A stretch of DNA of 64,000 nucleotides from Struthio camelus (taxonomy: Eukaryota > Chordata > Aves > Struthioniformes > Struthionidae). The stretch lies in assembly GCF_040807025.1 (NCBI RefSeq), contig NC_090944.1, positions 115,872,738 through 115,936,737 of the forward strand. The letters are read 5' to 3'. The notes below the pieces were generated by a model that saw only the letters and a program-made list of their open reading frames with translations, had not been told where the DNA came from and did no database searches. Positions 14,401 through 27,525 of the stretch are shown piece after piece (position 1 is the first letter of the stretch; each line of letters starts with the position of its first letter). The translations under genes and the position numbers were made by a program.

Positions 14401-14929
14401 AACAGTGTAGGTAGAAGAGATTTAAGGTGATTAAGAATTGAGAGATTTTTCTGGAACAGATGGAATCAAAGGAGGATAAGCTTCTCCTACATCAAAATAG
14501 GAACAGTTTACTTGTATAGGAAAGAAACTGATCAAATTCAGGGAAGAAAGCACCAAAAAACATCAGGAAAAAGAGAGTCCTAACTAAGTACACATATAGA
14601 ACATGACAAAATATGCCTGTCTGCAGATGACTGAACTAGAACGTCAGGAATGACATAGGTCATGCCTGTGAAGAAGCGTGGCTGTACATTAAAAGAAAGT
14701 TCAGATTTTGGTAAGGTTAATGAGCTGTGTTAAAACATACCACAGAATCTGTGGTACAAACTTATCATAACTTAACTCCAGTCTACTCTTTAAAAGAAAA
14801 AAGAAAAAGCAGCACCGTCAAATTCTATGGGAGATTAGAAAAAGCAGCAGCAAGAGAAAATACAATACAGTTTTAAATTAGCCTTGCAGTGACTGAAGAA
14901 TAATGCAGAAATTAAAATTTCAGGTATGA

Positions 14930-16200
14930 TATATAACCAGGTCTTGGAGCAATTATTCTGACAATTCAGCAAATAAAGTCTATACAGGGTGAAATGGAAA
15001 CTGTAATGCAAAATGGAAGTCTTAAGTAGATGGATAAATATGATATACTGGAAAAGTCAAAGTGGCTTTTGTGGAAGGAAATCAAGCCCCAACTTTTGAG
15101 TTCTTTGAAGGAGTTAACAGGCACATGGATAAGAAAGAACTGATCGATACAATGGCTTTCCAGAAAGCTTTCGACAAGGGTAGACATTAAATGGCCACAT
15201 TTCACACAGACAGACGTTTATCAGTAGGTTCCCCCAACAACACCTGCTATTTAACATTCTGTCTCGTCTTGAAAACAGTATTAGTTAGGTGACAATGGAT
15301 GTAGTTAATACACCCACACAGTAAAAGTTAAAGCTTACTTCAAAGTTACAAAAGTATCTCAAACAAAACAAAAGAGTAGCAGACTAAATGTGTTAATAAG
15401 CGCAAAGCAGTGGACATGAGGAAAATATTCCCAACTATGTATACATACCAATAAGCTCAGAATTGTCACCTCAGAAAAAATGGTCTTGGAGTTATTGTAG
15501 ACAGTTATTCATTAATGTACTCAATGCTCCATGGCAGCCAAAGAGCAAACCAAGTGAGATTATTGGGAGATGAATTAGTAACACAAAACTTCATTTTGCC
15601 ACCACAGAAATTTGTCTTTCTTTTTTCAAGAGCATCATATCTTGAACAACAAGCGCAGTTCTGATCCCTGCAGCCCAAAAATAATAATATAACAATGCCC
15701 AAAACTTTCAGAAAAGATCAGTGGGGATGACCAAATTGCAGAATGGAGGAGAGATCAAACGAACTAGGAATACAGAGTATAAACCATTATAACAACATGT
15801 GATCAAGCTCTACGATCAAAAATCTTAAATAGCATGAGAACAGTAAGTAGGAAGTGACTGATGCAAAAGGAACTAGCAGAATGAAATTAGCAGACAGCAG
15901 GGTAAGACACAGGAAAAAAACTTTCATACAGTCATAATTACGCATGAGGAACTCATCGCCAGAGGATAGTGCAAAGATCAAAAATATAAATTATAAAAAG
16001 GAATCAGAATACTAAACAAAGAATAGTTCAGTCACTGGCTACAACACAACATACACAACACAGCTAGTTGTCAGAAACTAAGTCAGGGATGTATCTAAAG
16101 AAAGCTGTTCCTGGGCACCTAGTTCTCATTCATAATCAAAGAAAGACTATCTGGACAGGCAGACCTATTGTCAGACCAACACAGCAGCTCTTACATGATG
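14930..16200 (+). mobile_element. CR1 LINE 3' portion, sense, strongly diverged
   Basis: Plus-strand landmarks follow CR1 ORF2 order. 'gtggcttttgtggaaggaaatcaagcc' and 'gctttccagaaagctttcgacaagg' (about 15,150-15,180) match the reverse-transcriptase segment with the FxKAFDxV motif. 'gatcttggagtcattgtggat'-like sequence lies at about 15,483-15,505, and a counterpart of 'cttgaatactgtgtacagttctgg' at about 15,640-15,665. 'gaactcatcgccagaggat' lies at about 15,949-15,967. The tail 'ctggacaggcagacctattgtcagacc...cagctctta' (about 16,151-16,192) matches the CR1 3' end. Reading frames are destroyed. The 5' end is unclear and may reach back to about 14,400. Confidence 0.65.
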
Positions 16201-19200
16201 AAGACCATAGTAATACCATAGTATTATTGAGCTGAGGTAACAGAACAAGATACATGGACAGAAGGAGTACTTCCCCCTCTTTACATCACAGAAATTATTA
16301 GTTTCCAGCCAAGCTGACAAGTTGTTCAGGGTCAGGACATCTTCTTTGCTTCCACGAGAAAATTATATATGCAAAGACACGCCAGAAAAGTGCTCCTGTG
16401 TACCAGCACATACCATTTTGCACTGCACAGGATCTACATATATAATTTATGTCATCTTCCATTAACTGCATTCACAGGTGATAACGCAAGATGTATAAGA
16501 AAAAGTTCACACAGAAATAATGGAGGTTGCACAAAGGACAATCTGAAAGTTTCATCTTCATTTCTTGATCAAACATCTGACTTAACTCTCCTAGAGAAAC
16601 TAGAACCAAATGCAGTAATTTTTTTAAATACGTAAGAGAAGCAGAAGCTGCCCTAAATATTCTGCTGCACTCAAGAAGTTTTTAAACTCTTAAAAAGAAA
16701 GTTTCAAATACCTTACAAGTACATCTATTTTAGTGGCTAGTAAGGCATAAAGAGGGAAGGACTATGGTTCAGTCATAATTCAGGACTTCCACAATGAGTC
16801 TTTACCGAGAATGAAGTTCACACCAGTTGCCTGTCCTCTGCCCATGCACTGTATACACCCAGAGCCACCTGCTGGAAGACCTGGTGTCCACATTGCAAAT
16901 GGTGTGCTCTAAACGGTGGTACTTCAGCATAAAACTTCTAACCTGGTCTCCCCAGAAAGGAACCAAGGTCAAGCACATCAGCAGCACACTTCAGCGCATA
17001 CCACAAAACTCCAAATTCAGACACCAGACAAACCTGCACCAAACAGAACGCCTTCATGCACACAAAATTGGTAATGTAGATGTACTCTGTCAGTATCATC
17101 TTAATGTTTTATGCTAACAGCCATATCAGGTGTATGTAGCTCCTTCCAGTCTCTCAAAGCTTAATCTCTACACAGTCTAAGGGCACACAAATGTACAAAT
17201 GGAAGAGCAGTAATGCAGCTGTGGAAGAGTACCTGAAGTTACACTAAGTAATGCATATTTGGTGATCCACTTAAATATATGTTTATGAACACTGTTTATA
17301 AGACATTAATTCAGAATGAAGGGCTATCTAGTTAATTTTTTTGTTTATGTTTCCCCTCTTTCAGTAGAGCTCCAGATTTCTAACAATCTAAAAAAAGTTA
17401 TTTAATTGCAACAACCGCAGTTTAATTCATAGGATGTTGTTGAACAGCATACATCTCTTCTTCTCTTAGTTCTTTAATTCTAGTTATGCAATTTTTACTA
17501 TTATTCTTAATATTGAATGTGAATACTTGAAGCATGTCATTTATTGTTTTCTTTACCTTTCAATACATTCCTCTAAGCAGGCTACTTACTTAACTATGGT
17601 ATGGCATGCCTTTTAGAATTCTATGCTGCCGTAACATTAAATGTCGTTATTTTTCTTTTGCAAGAAAAACTATCCTTTGTAAACATATTTTATGCCCAGT
17701 AACTACATACAATAGCAATTCACGTACTGCATACTACAGTGGTCATTAGAAGTTTGATTCACACAACCATTTATCCTGAAAAATTTTTTATGGTATCCTT
17801 AAGAACATTGAAAGTTATTTTCAAATTAAAAAAAAAAAAAGCTCTAGAATAGCACCAACCATTATTCATCTCTAATTCACCTATTTTTATCTAAAATACA
17901 AATAAAATTAAAAACAAAAAAAGCACCAAGAAATACTACCTTAAGGACTGCAGGATGTCTAAAGGTTTAAAATTAGTGGAAAAAATGCAACTCATTCTTA
18001 ACATAGAGAATTAAACTGTATTTTTAATAATGGGAGCACTGCTATATATTTTTGTATAAGGAAACAAACTGCTTGTGAAACAAATTGAAACCTGATGGAT
18101 TTGCAGCCTTATCTCTCTCCAAACAAACCACATATAGCTTCTGCAGAACAGTCAGTATTACCTACTCCCAGCTTGGTCACCCAAAGCCTTCACTCCATTC
18201 CTGCTGTACAGAATATAAAGTCTGTGTACACCTTAGTAGAATTTTCAAAATACTTTGCAATTTCCAGAAGAGTAGTCAAGACAGCATTGGTAAAACTGTA
18301 TTTTTGGTATTCCCTGAAATTAAAATCCTGGCTTAGATGAGGTTACATGTCTTGTGCTCCCAAACAGCTGTTAGCCTGCAAGTCTAAATCTGGAGATACT
18401 CAAGGAAGCTGCCTGAATTCATATTCAGGAAGGAAGGAAAGTCTTTGTTAAGAAACAACGTAAGTGGGGAGAAGCTAGGGGCAGCTGGGAAATATCCCCA
18501 TTTCCCAAGGAGCTGAAGTTATTGCAACAAAGAGCTTTCAAATCAACACAAACCAGTCTACATTCCAGTAGCCGTGGCCCAGGAGAACAAGAGGCAAACA
18601 CCACAGCAGCACTTCTGGATGCAGCGCAGTAAGTTATTTACATCAAAGAACCCCAAGGCTGTAAGTTCAGCAGCAATATCAGAACGGTCTGCAATCATAG
18701 CAGACGCTAAATGATGAACCAGTTGCCAAGGGAGCTATGCTTATTTTTTCCAAGAACAGTTCTCTAAACAGACTCTCAGAAAACACGTTGCAGTCTGTAT
18801 AATGTGTTTATTTCTGCTGTTTGTTGGCAGCACAGCAACAACTACATGGACAGACCCCATCCTCCTAAGTATTTTCATCATATAAATGCATTTAGTAGAC
18901 AAGAAGTTCTAGTATGTGCAGTTGATGCAAACTCCCTTCTGCCTTTTTAGGACTGACAAACTACTCAATGATTAAGAAGTGATGACTTCAAGTAGGATGT
19001 CAAAGTGATTTGTTAAATAAAGAGGCTTCCTTGCTTTCCTAAACTCTTACTAAACTTGAGGTATATACCCCATTTAAAACCCCATATTTAGTAACATATA
19101 CACAGAGTGTGTACACAGTAAATATTTTCCTCCCCATTTTAAAGTCTCAGGTTCTTGGCTTTTAACATAAATTTTAAAGTATTCAAAAACTTGAGCAGAA

Positions 19201-20939
19201 AATAAAAGGATTTCACAAATTGGAAAGGACAAGTTTTCTCTTGATAGTCAAACAGTTATGATGTAAAGCGGTCTCATTAAATCATAAGTACTTTAACCTT
19301 TTCTTGAAAGAACTAGAAGATTTAAAGATTTATAAAGAAATTTTGCCTAAACTAGGAAATGACTCATATTTGACATGTACTGAAATGATAATGCTGATTT
19401 CAGTAGGCACTCTAAGAGCATTTTGCTCTCAGGAGAGTAATTCAGTCATGGTTACCTCTTTGCATTTAGATTTTAAACTTACTTTATAAAGCTTTTAATG
19501 TGCTACTGTCTGCCAAAACATGGCAGAGTTACACAGACATGATCAGGCAAAATACAGGCTAGTAAAAAGATTATTTTTATAATTGTGGACACTAAATATG
19601 AAACAAATACATCAGTTTGACATGTTCTCAAAGAATCTCCTATTTCAGCAGTCTTGGATGTATCTGAAAATTCATGTTTCAATTCCGCTCTTCTTAATTG
19701 GCTAAATACATTCTGAAGTATCAATGGGAAAGGGAGAGACCCTTAACAGTGAATATTAGAAAGAAAATACACAATAGAGCTGCTGTTACTAAGTGGCACA
19801 GATCTGATTTTAGCATCACTACGCAGAGATAATGAGGTACGCAACCAGCCTTCATTATGCATTGCTATGCTTTCAAATGTTTTGATTTCTTGAAATTGGT
19901 GCCTTAAAAATGAACTTTTAAGTGCACATCAGTTTCTTTTAATTTAAGGTGATATGTATTTTTTACCCCACTGTGTGCCTTAAATTAGTGTTTTGGTTAA
20001 TAAACGCCTCAAAGATACAATGATAAATACTCGTAAGTCAAGATCAAACACAGAATGATCCTAAAACTTTCAGAAGCCTGAAGAACGTGATCCTTACCTA
20101 CTGAAATCAACTAGAATAGTGCCAGTAATTTAAAATAAAAACAAAAACAAACAAACACAGTTTATGGACTGTTAGGCAGCCTATTAAAAAACCCTATCAG
20201 AAATTACAAAACAAACCATAAGCAATGGAAAATAAAGCTAGCATACATCATTAGAGAAAAATAATTGGTGAGTAGAAAAAACGGTTAAAATTCACTTTTG
20301 TTACAAATTCACTTCAACTTACCTCAGCAGAACTGTTCAAGGATGACTTTTCTCAAACGTTTATTAGGTATAAAGAGCAAAGAAATGGATAACCAATAGC
20401 TCTGTCAGCAATATACCACATATTAAGAAGGCTGCATAAACCACTTAAAAGTAGGAAGTTACTTTCAGATTGGTACAGTAAGACCGAGCAGATGTCCCAA
20501 GGAGCTTTTTCCAATCCATTCCAAGACTATTAGTGACTCATGTCCAATATCCTGCTGAGAGTGGTCGTTTCAGTAATGTTGCAGGAAAAGAAAAAATATA
20601 TATATCCCATAATACTCCTACATAAGAACAAGATGTGGTAGGAAATTCCTTCTTCTCCTACAGGATGCACTGTATCACATTATCTTTCCTATGAAAGTTA
20701 CTGAGCTCCTTTTAAATTTAATTTTCTTATCCCCACTACTCTGATCAGAATGCTTTTTAAGAAACAGACTGCCCTGGTAGAACCATCTCATAATTTCTAT
20801 CTCAAATAGCTCCTTTTCTGTCCTGGTGTTTACCCTACAACATATTCAGAGAAGGAAACTGTACGTCCTCCTATTCTTCAGTATAGTTAACTCCCAAAAG
20901 AAGATTCTCCTACTTACCACCTGTAAGGCTTGTATAAAG

Positions 20940-23600
20940 CCTTTCATTGCCATTGTAAGCCTAGCAACTCTGTTCTATTTTATGTTCTTTAAACATGAAT
21001 GTCTGCAATTGTACACAACATTCCACACGAAATCTCAGACTTTAGTGCAACAGCAACCATACTTTACTCTCACTACCGGAAATGCCTCTCCTGATGTATT
21101 CCCTTAATACACGCCTTTTTCAAGGCCACATCATGCTAGTAGCTCATCATCAACACCTGGCCCACTATTTCAGTCACTTTCTGATGAATAGGTACTTAGC
21201 AAATGTTTTTGTTACTGATTTCAACCTTTATGACTTTGCATTTTGTAATACCAAGTTTTATTTCATGTCTGTTACCCTCATCCTTTCAGTCATTCCAGTC
21301 TTCCTGCATGACATTTCAGTGGTCCCCTCTCCAATGACACCTCTCCACATTCTGTTATCAGCTAGTTTTATCAGTACACTCGTAATATTTCTGCCAAGAT
21401 CATTAACGAAAATATAATAAGGCTGGTCCAAAGACTAATGCTAGAGAAATTAACTTCTAATCTTTTTTCAGGGATTACAAGCAAGATCCTTTCAGCAGTA
21501 TCCATTGCCACCTCTCCCCATGTGCACCTCCTATGACCCTACAACTTCTCATGAGGTGTCATATCAACGCTTTACTGAAGCCCAGATAGAGGAAATCTAA
21601 CACATTCACTTTGCCTGAAAATCGGTTTTCTGCTCAAGAAAAGAAAGAAGAAAAAAAAAAAAAAAGCTAAGATGTTAGCTTCTTAGCTAACATGAGCTAT
21701 CTTTGGTAAATCTATGTTGCATTTTTTTTCCTTTTTTCATTTGCTTCCACTTCTTGATCTGTTCCTTCAAATGTATACTCTAAATTCTCATATGCCAGTG
21801 TGTTGAGACAAATAGGTCTGTAGTTGCCAAGAACGTTTTTCCCTCCTCTTCCTAAATGTAAGCACTATAATACCACCTCTGATTTGCTAGATTCATATAA
21901 AATACCTCATTTTACATACCAGTTATTTCAGAATATTTGGACAAAGACAATCCAGTTTCATCAGCATGTACACAATAAGTTTCTTAATTCGTATTTCTTC
22001 CACTTTATGATTGCTGCTGTTTACATTGCTGCTGTTTACATATTTTCATTTCTAATATACAGCTTGTTTTTGCTCCATGACTGTGATTATCTTTATTGAA
22101 AACAGAAGTATTTATTTATTTTGGGGACCTTACTTAAACCATCCTTAATCTCAAGCACATCTTCACTCCACAGGGCCTTGTCTTCTTCTATAAAGCTTCT
22201 TAAGAACCTTTTTACCATTTAATAGTCATTGCAAAGTCTAATTCAGCTTGACATCTTTACAGTTTTATTTCTATTCCTACATAGCATTCTCTGCAAATTT
22301 GCTCTCCTGCTCCCCACTGCTTGTAGACTGCCATTTCTAATTGCAAATGTGCTTATTCATCTGGTTAGGCGTGGGTACTATTTCTCCAATTTTTTTCCCT
22401 TGTTAAGAGCAGAGATTCCTCTTAAATTTATCATTTTTATTTTAAAGACGTTTCAGGCCTTTCCTCCATTCAGTCTCTGGGCTCCTCAGTTCACTTTGTT
22501 TTATTATGTTAGTCCTACCTGTTTGTCCTTTTTGAAACCCAAGAGCATAGTGACAGAACCATTTTTGTTTATTCTTCTATTTCAACTGAATCAAGTTGTG
22601 AATACTTAGGTGAATATTATTTTTAAGATTGACATCTCTAATAATGCCTTCATCACTTAATAAAGCCGATCTCCAGACTGTCTACTTCAGTGACTAGTTG
22701 ATGAAGAAACCTGTCACCCAGAATTTACAGGAATGTTCAGGCCTGCTCCTGTTGGTAGAACTTTAATTTCCCAGCTATAAACAGGAGAATAAGTTTCTGT
22801 AATGACACAGTTCTTAGCAGTTCTTCTTTCTAATAAATTACATATCGAAATCCAAACCTGAGGATTTAAATTGCCAGATTACCTCAGCAGAATTCATTTA
22901 CTAACCTTCTCCTCACCTACCTCAGCTCACTTTTGGAATTTTATTCGAAAGAAATTCTTCTTGATCCATGCTGTCCTTTCTCTTCCCCTTCTCTCTTATT
23001 TAATTACTATTTGGTGCTATTCCACCATTTCATTTTTATCATTCCTGAATAGTTCATATGCTCTTATACCTGAATTCCAAACATACCTGGTGTCCTACCG
23101 TAGTAATGCTCTCTCTGTAAGCTGCTGCACATCTCCCACCAGGACTTCAAGCTCCTCTGACATGTTGCCCATCACACGGCATTTATGTGCAAATATTTCA
23201 GTTTTTCCTTCCAATTACAGAAATATCATTCTTTGCAAGCTCCCAGCTCTTACCGATTGCTTGACTTTCGGTCTCATATTAAGCATATCTGTGTTCAGAG
23301 AGCGGCTTGGACTCTAGCTCCTGGGTAGAGAAGCCTCTCTCACAGTCCAGCTGCATCATGCATACACACACTCTTTCCAAAACGCAACAAAAAAAACATA
23401 AAAATTCACCAGTCTCCCACGAACACTGTTACCAAGATCAAATCCCATAGTCTCCTTTGGTTGTTATTCTAGTTGTCAGCACAGCATTTAAAGCCTTTTG
23501 CCTCAAATCCCACTTCCTCAGTTGCAGCTGATTCAGAAGCAGGAACCAGCCCCACACAGTAACGGTGCTCTCACTCTCAGCCAGCCAATCTGCCCTTGTT
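20940..23600 (-). mobile_element. long CR1 LINE copy, antisense, strongly diverged
   Basis: The plus strand shows the reverse complement of CR1 ORF2 over about 2.6 kb, in consistent order. Around 21,010-21,190 are the 'acagtattccac..aggtctca' and 'ggccacatc..ctggctcat..caccagg' blocks. Around 21,385-21,450 is 'agatcattaacgaaaatataataaggctggtcc'. Around 21,550-21,600 is 'caacgctttactgaagcccagatag', and around 21,807-21,830 is 'ataggtctgtagttgcc'. Around 23,140-23,215 is 'acttcaagctcctctgacatgttgcccatcacacggcatttatgtgcaaatatttcag'. Together these span endonuclease to reverse transcriptase. Plus-strand reading frames here (20,826-23,317) are antisense shadows and not genes. Confidence 0.7.
21672..21693. 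repeat. short perfect inverted repeat
   Basis: ATGTTAGCT and AGCTAACAT (9 bp each) flank the 4-nt loop TCTT. It lies inside the degraded CR1 copy, directly after an A-rich run, and may be a chance hairpin. Confidence 0.7.
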
Positions 23601-24146
23601 CAGCATGTGTCCTGTCACAAACGAGAGGCATAAATTCCCTGGTAGCCAAACAACAAGTACTGCTTCTTCCTTAGGGATGGGTCCCAGTACGTACCCCTAT
23701 TTCCTAACCATATTAGTTAGACCTAGTAGCATTTGCTGAACACTCGGCTTTTTAAACTTTTGTCCTGAATCAGACTCATCTAAATTAGGCATACTTGTTA
23801 CCAGGCCCACAGGGCCCACAGTTGCTGAGCAACAAGAGATTACACCTGTAACCTTTCCTCTTCCTCTCCCCCAACCAAAGACACCCCAGAGCAACCAAAC
23901 GAGCCTCAAAGTAGGCAGTCACACTGTCTACCTAGTAAACGTGCAATACTGTGCATAGCACTGAATAATACTTCGTAATACTCTAGAGTATTTGATCAAG
24001 TTTACATCCAATAAAATTGACAAGATACCTATTTTGATCCACTGTTGTCATCTACATTTCTTACAAAGACCTACATCACCACAGAATTTAAGAGAACAGC
24101 TACACTGCTTAAAAGTTTAGGAGCCTCGGGGAAAACAAGGACCTGC

Positions 24147-24169
24147 TCGTAGATCTGCTCGATCTACGA
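24147..24169. repeat. short perfect inverted repeat
   Basis: TCGTAGAT and ATCTACGA (8 bp each) flank a 7-nt loop. It is CpG-containing in an otherwise CpG-poor intron. No function can be assigned. Confidence 0.7.
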
Positions 24170-24639
24170 ACCTTCAGCTACTAGAACACACACATGTATA
24201 TTGAAGGTCAGAGGTATTATTTATATTATCTACAGTATCATGACTACACATGAGCTTGCAGCATTTAATGTTTCTAACTTCAATTTTTGGGAAATCAAAT
24301 TCTGCCAGTCAATAGGTTAGATGCCTATACATTTGACATGAAGGAAAAACATTTTCCTAAGAAGATAAAGAGAAATTACCACATATATCTTCAGTTACCA
24401 CCTGAAGATTCATTTAAAAGAATCTGAAGAGCCTGTGCTTACTGTGGTTCATGCATGGAGAAGACCATGTCTTTATGTGAAACGCTGTTTAGCATAGCAG
24501 TATCCCATCCTATCACTCGTCCCCTGAAATTCAGATTCACAGGCTTTTAGGTTTTCTGCAACTCCAATATGGCATTGTTGCCATTTTTTCCACGTATACA
24601 AGTTTCATTAATTGTATGAAAATATCCCTTCCACATTTT

Positions 24640-24790
24640 CATCTGTCTTACTAGGAGTATTATTTAGGTCTCCCTCAAAACAACATTCACAAACTTTGTT
24701 TTCTTTTAGTCCAAAAATCCTATCAACCAACCTCTCAAATAAGCCTGAACAGATTTTTGACATCAGTACAGTGTCATAGAGCTCTAGGAA
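24640..24790 (-). mobile_element. short CR1 ORF2 fragment, antisense
   Basis: The minus-strand translation contains SGLFERLVDRIFGL, a clear relic of the CR1 ORF2 segment around FGLFRRLVDRVPWE, at about 24,710-24,755. The same region should occur within the longer copy at 20.9-23.6 kb, so this is a separate insertion or a rearranged piece. It lies in a 74-codon frame that is otherwise meaningless. Confidence 0.55.
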
Positions 24791-27113
24791 GACCCTAAAT
24801 AAAAAGAATGCCAAACAACATTCTCTTGACACCTGCCAAATTCTGTATATTATCTAAAAAGATGTTGAATCTACTCTTAGTTTAGTTAAACTTGTGATAC
24901 ATTGTACTTGTGACTATCTTAATTTAACAGCCACTGAATTCAGTCCTAGGGCTTGTCTTTGCTAGAATGTAAGGATATACCTATAACAAACAGTGATACA
25001 GAACTGGGATTTCTAATCCTTTACAGGTAGTAGAGGCAGTTTTGCATCAACAGAAAAGCATAGATGTTCTACATGATCTCACTTACCTGGAAAAGCTAGA
25101 AGTACTAATAAGCACACCTATTAATCCACTCTGCCACAGCTAGGCCTGCTGCCTTTACCCTTTATCTCACCTATAACTCACATAAGGATTTCTACTCCAC
25201 AGCACAGTACAGAGACATACCACACCCAGCCTGGTCATTGCCTGGGGAGAAGGCTGGTTAGTCATAGAGGTCAAAAAATCACTAACTCAGAACAAGTTCA
25301 GCTGCTCCGTAGTTTTGGTTGTGAACTCCAGGGTCTCCCACTGCCTTTAACGAAATTTACTAATGCCTATAAAACTGCATAGTGCTTTAATCTTCAGAAT
25401 GCTTTTTAAACAGCTTAAGGAAACGCCTGTGTTTGAAGGAAGGACAAAGCTTCAAACTATAAAGTTCTGGAAACCATCCTATCACCATCAAATATTACTA
25501 TTGTCTGAAGACACATCCACTGTCATATGAATGTTACTTTTGCCTGATTTTGTTCAATCCCTCTCATACCATCATTTTTCATTTATTTCTCCATTTATAA
25601 AACATGCTCTTGGACACCTGCTAAAACTTTGCCCAAAAAGATTTTTTTAAAACTTTGCCTGAAGTTTGATAGCCAAACCTAGTTCTAAATGGAAAATGTG
25701 GCAGCCACCATCATTTTTAATGGAAAGCTGAATCCTACAGTACTACAGATCACAGAATGTGAAGTTCTGTCCTGATCTCAGAAACTTGGAAAAGGTATTA
25801 AATCTGTAGTCTCTCTAAGACTCTAGAAACTACACTTCTTTTCTGCTACTACTTTTCTGTGTTGGACAACTTTCCCCAAAGAAATGGACTGAATTCTAGG
25901 GAGTGCTTGGGGGTTCTCTGTAATATGAATTAAGATGTGTGTATTTAAATCCAGCCCCTTCACTCTTCACTTTGCTATCCTAGGCTTTAGCAGTTTCTGA
26001 GATTAGTTTAAAAAAAAAAAAAAGTGGCTGACAGCAATAGCACTAACATAGCGCCCTTGGAGCATCTGCAGTGTAAAGTTCATTAGCTCTACCTTTAAGG
26101 TCACTCTCTTAATCCAACAGCCAAAATCTTATTCACACTACCATGATGTTATCCTGGAAAAAAGAAACGGCAAAAAATTCAAAACGTCAGCTTAAATGCT
26201 TCTTATGAGTGACAAGACTAGCACTAAAAATCCAAATCACAGTCAATACCTTTTAGCAGGTTTCAAGAAAGCAGGAAAACTATTCTTTGTGCTGTAAACC
26301 AAACAAAATTTAATGGACCAGATAAAGAAAATGGAGGAAAGAGAAGATAAACATTTCAGTACCTGATAATTAGAGCTTTTAGTTATTAGCTGAACCTGAC
26401 TTACAAACCGAATTTACTAGAGTGTCTGCTGGGAATTATTAAGACAAGCAAATAACCAAATGTCCTTACTGTCTGCTGTATTTGTTTACTAATTTTTGTA
26501 TATACAGTTTAAAATTTAACAAACTCAATTTTGCTTTATCCTCAGTGGATCTTTATATACTTATTAAAAAGTTATGTCAACAAAAGATTTTTTGAACATA
26601 GGAATTGTCTTTACAATTCTGAATGGTATTTTTAAAATAAGAGGTAATAGCTTTGTAACTTACTAGCTTAATTGATCCTGCAAAACTGTTACACTAATTA
26701 TATGCACTGTAAGAAGCATTCATAACAAAATGGGTCACACTTCTACAAGATAAGTACATTTGTGTGTACAGATGACGATGGCATTCTCCTTTTTTAAGGA
26801 AACATCTTGGAGACCCAAGACTTATTAACGTCAGAAAAAGCAGATTTTCTTCACCTCAAGTAACAGCATTCTTAGCACTGAGAGTTTTCAGTCTTGCTTG
26901 TTAAGCTGAATGTGTGCACAGCATTTATTTCCAGTGCTAAATTAGCAACTGCCTCAAAATTGGCTCCCAAATTAAGATCCTTACCTACAAGACTCAGAGT
27001 TATCAGCTACACCACCCAATTTACCCTTTCTCGTACAGGTATTTATATAGTTATTTTATTCTCTCACAAATGCTGTGGTTCAACAAATATTAAATTCTTT
27101 TTATTTTACTCAC

Positions 27114-27279
27114 CTGCACACTAAGATGAATCCATTTCTTCACAAGAATTCTCCCCAATGTCATTACTTTTATTGGTGGCTGCAAACCATTTACTGTGCA
27201 ATAATAAAACACGGTTTCTTTCTCAGAGATTGTGAGTTTGAACACAGTCTGCCCATCAATAGCCTTTTCTATCACACAC
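27114..27279 (-). CDS. USH2A: USH2A coding exon 3 (usherin residues 162-217)
   Basis: This 166-nt exon supplies the last base of codon 162 and codons 163-217. The protein runs CVIEKAIDGQTVFKLTISEK and on to LVKKWIHLSVQ. It contains the stretch NGLQPPIKVMTLGRILVKKW, which I recognise as identical in human usherin. It belongs to the N-terminal laminin-G-like (jelly-roll) domain that precedes the laminin N-terminal domain. Splice sites fit. The acceptor is a pyrimidine-rich TTTTCAAAG before G at 27,279, and the donor is CAG|GTGAGT at 27,114/27,113. The 166-nt length equals human c.486-651 as I recall it. The entering phase joins AT of exon 2 with G to restore Met162, and the exon ends on a codon boundary. 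One visible change is cysteine in 'FYYCTVNG', where I recall human arginine. USH2A is a large extracellular/transmembrane protein of photoreceptors and hair cells. Confidence 0.96.
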
Positions 27280-27488
27280 CTTTGAAAATAACCAAGAAAA
27301 ACAACATAAGGTTAGAGACACACATATATACACATTCTTGCCAAGGTGCTATCCTGTAAAGTGATGCCAACCAGAATAGATTAAAATACACACTAAATAT
27401 ACAGCTCTTGAGAAGATGCCCACTGACAGTGAAAGTCACAGGATATACTAAGCATAAAGGATTTTAACAAACATTTTCTTCTCCTCTG

Positions 27489-27493
27489 ATATA

Positions 27494-27525
<32 letters not shown>
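27489..27525. repeat. (AT)11 followed by T15
   Basis: Simple repeat in USH2A intron 2: eleven AT units at 27,489-27,510, then fifteen T. On the minus (transcribed) strand this reads poly-A then (AT)n. It lies about 210 bp upstream of the exon 3 acceptor and does not touch the polypyrimidine tract. Confidence 0.95.

Larger units (their letters stand above)
1..27113 (-). other. USH2A: USH2A intron 3 (partial, 5' portion)
   Basis: Everything below the exon 3 splice donor at 27,113 should be USH2A intron 3, read on the minus strand. It is AT-rich and holds no open reading frame that resembles a protein, apart from relics of CR1 reverse transcriptase. I looked for the next usherin exon, which should continue the laminin-G-like domain directly after codon 217, and did not find it. 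The intron therefore probably extends past the window edge, as the very long human intron at this place does. Its repeats are listed separately. Stretches between them hold nothing I can name. Confidence 0.75.

Noticed and set aside
22871..23317. 148-residue plus-strand frame, and others between 20.8 and 22.6 kb
   Set aside because: Antisense of a degraded CR1 ORF2, so not genes.
26310..26350. Possible USH2A exon 4 (minus-strand translation with FFI)
   Set aside because: Only a few residues resemble the expected segment, and the flanks do not match usherin or have suitable splice sites.
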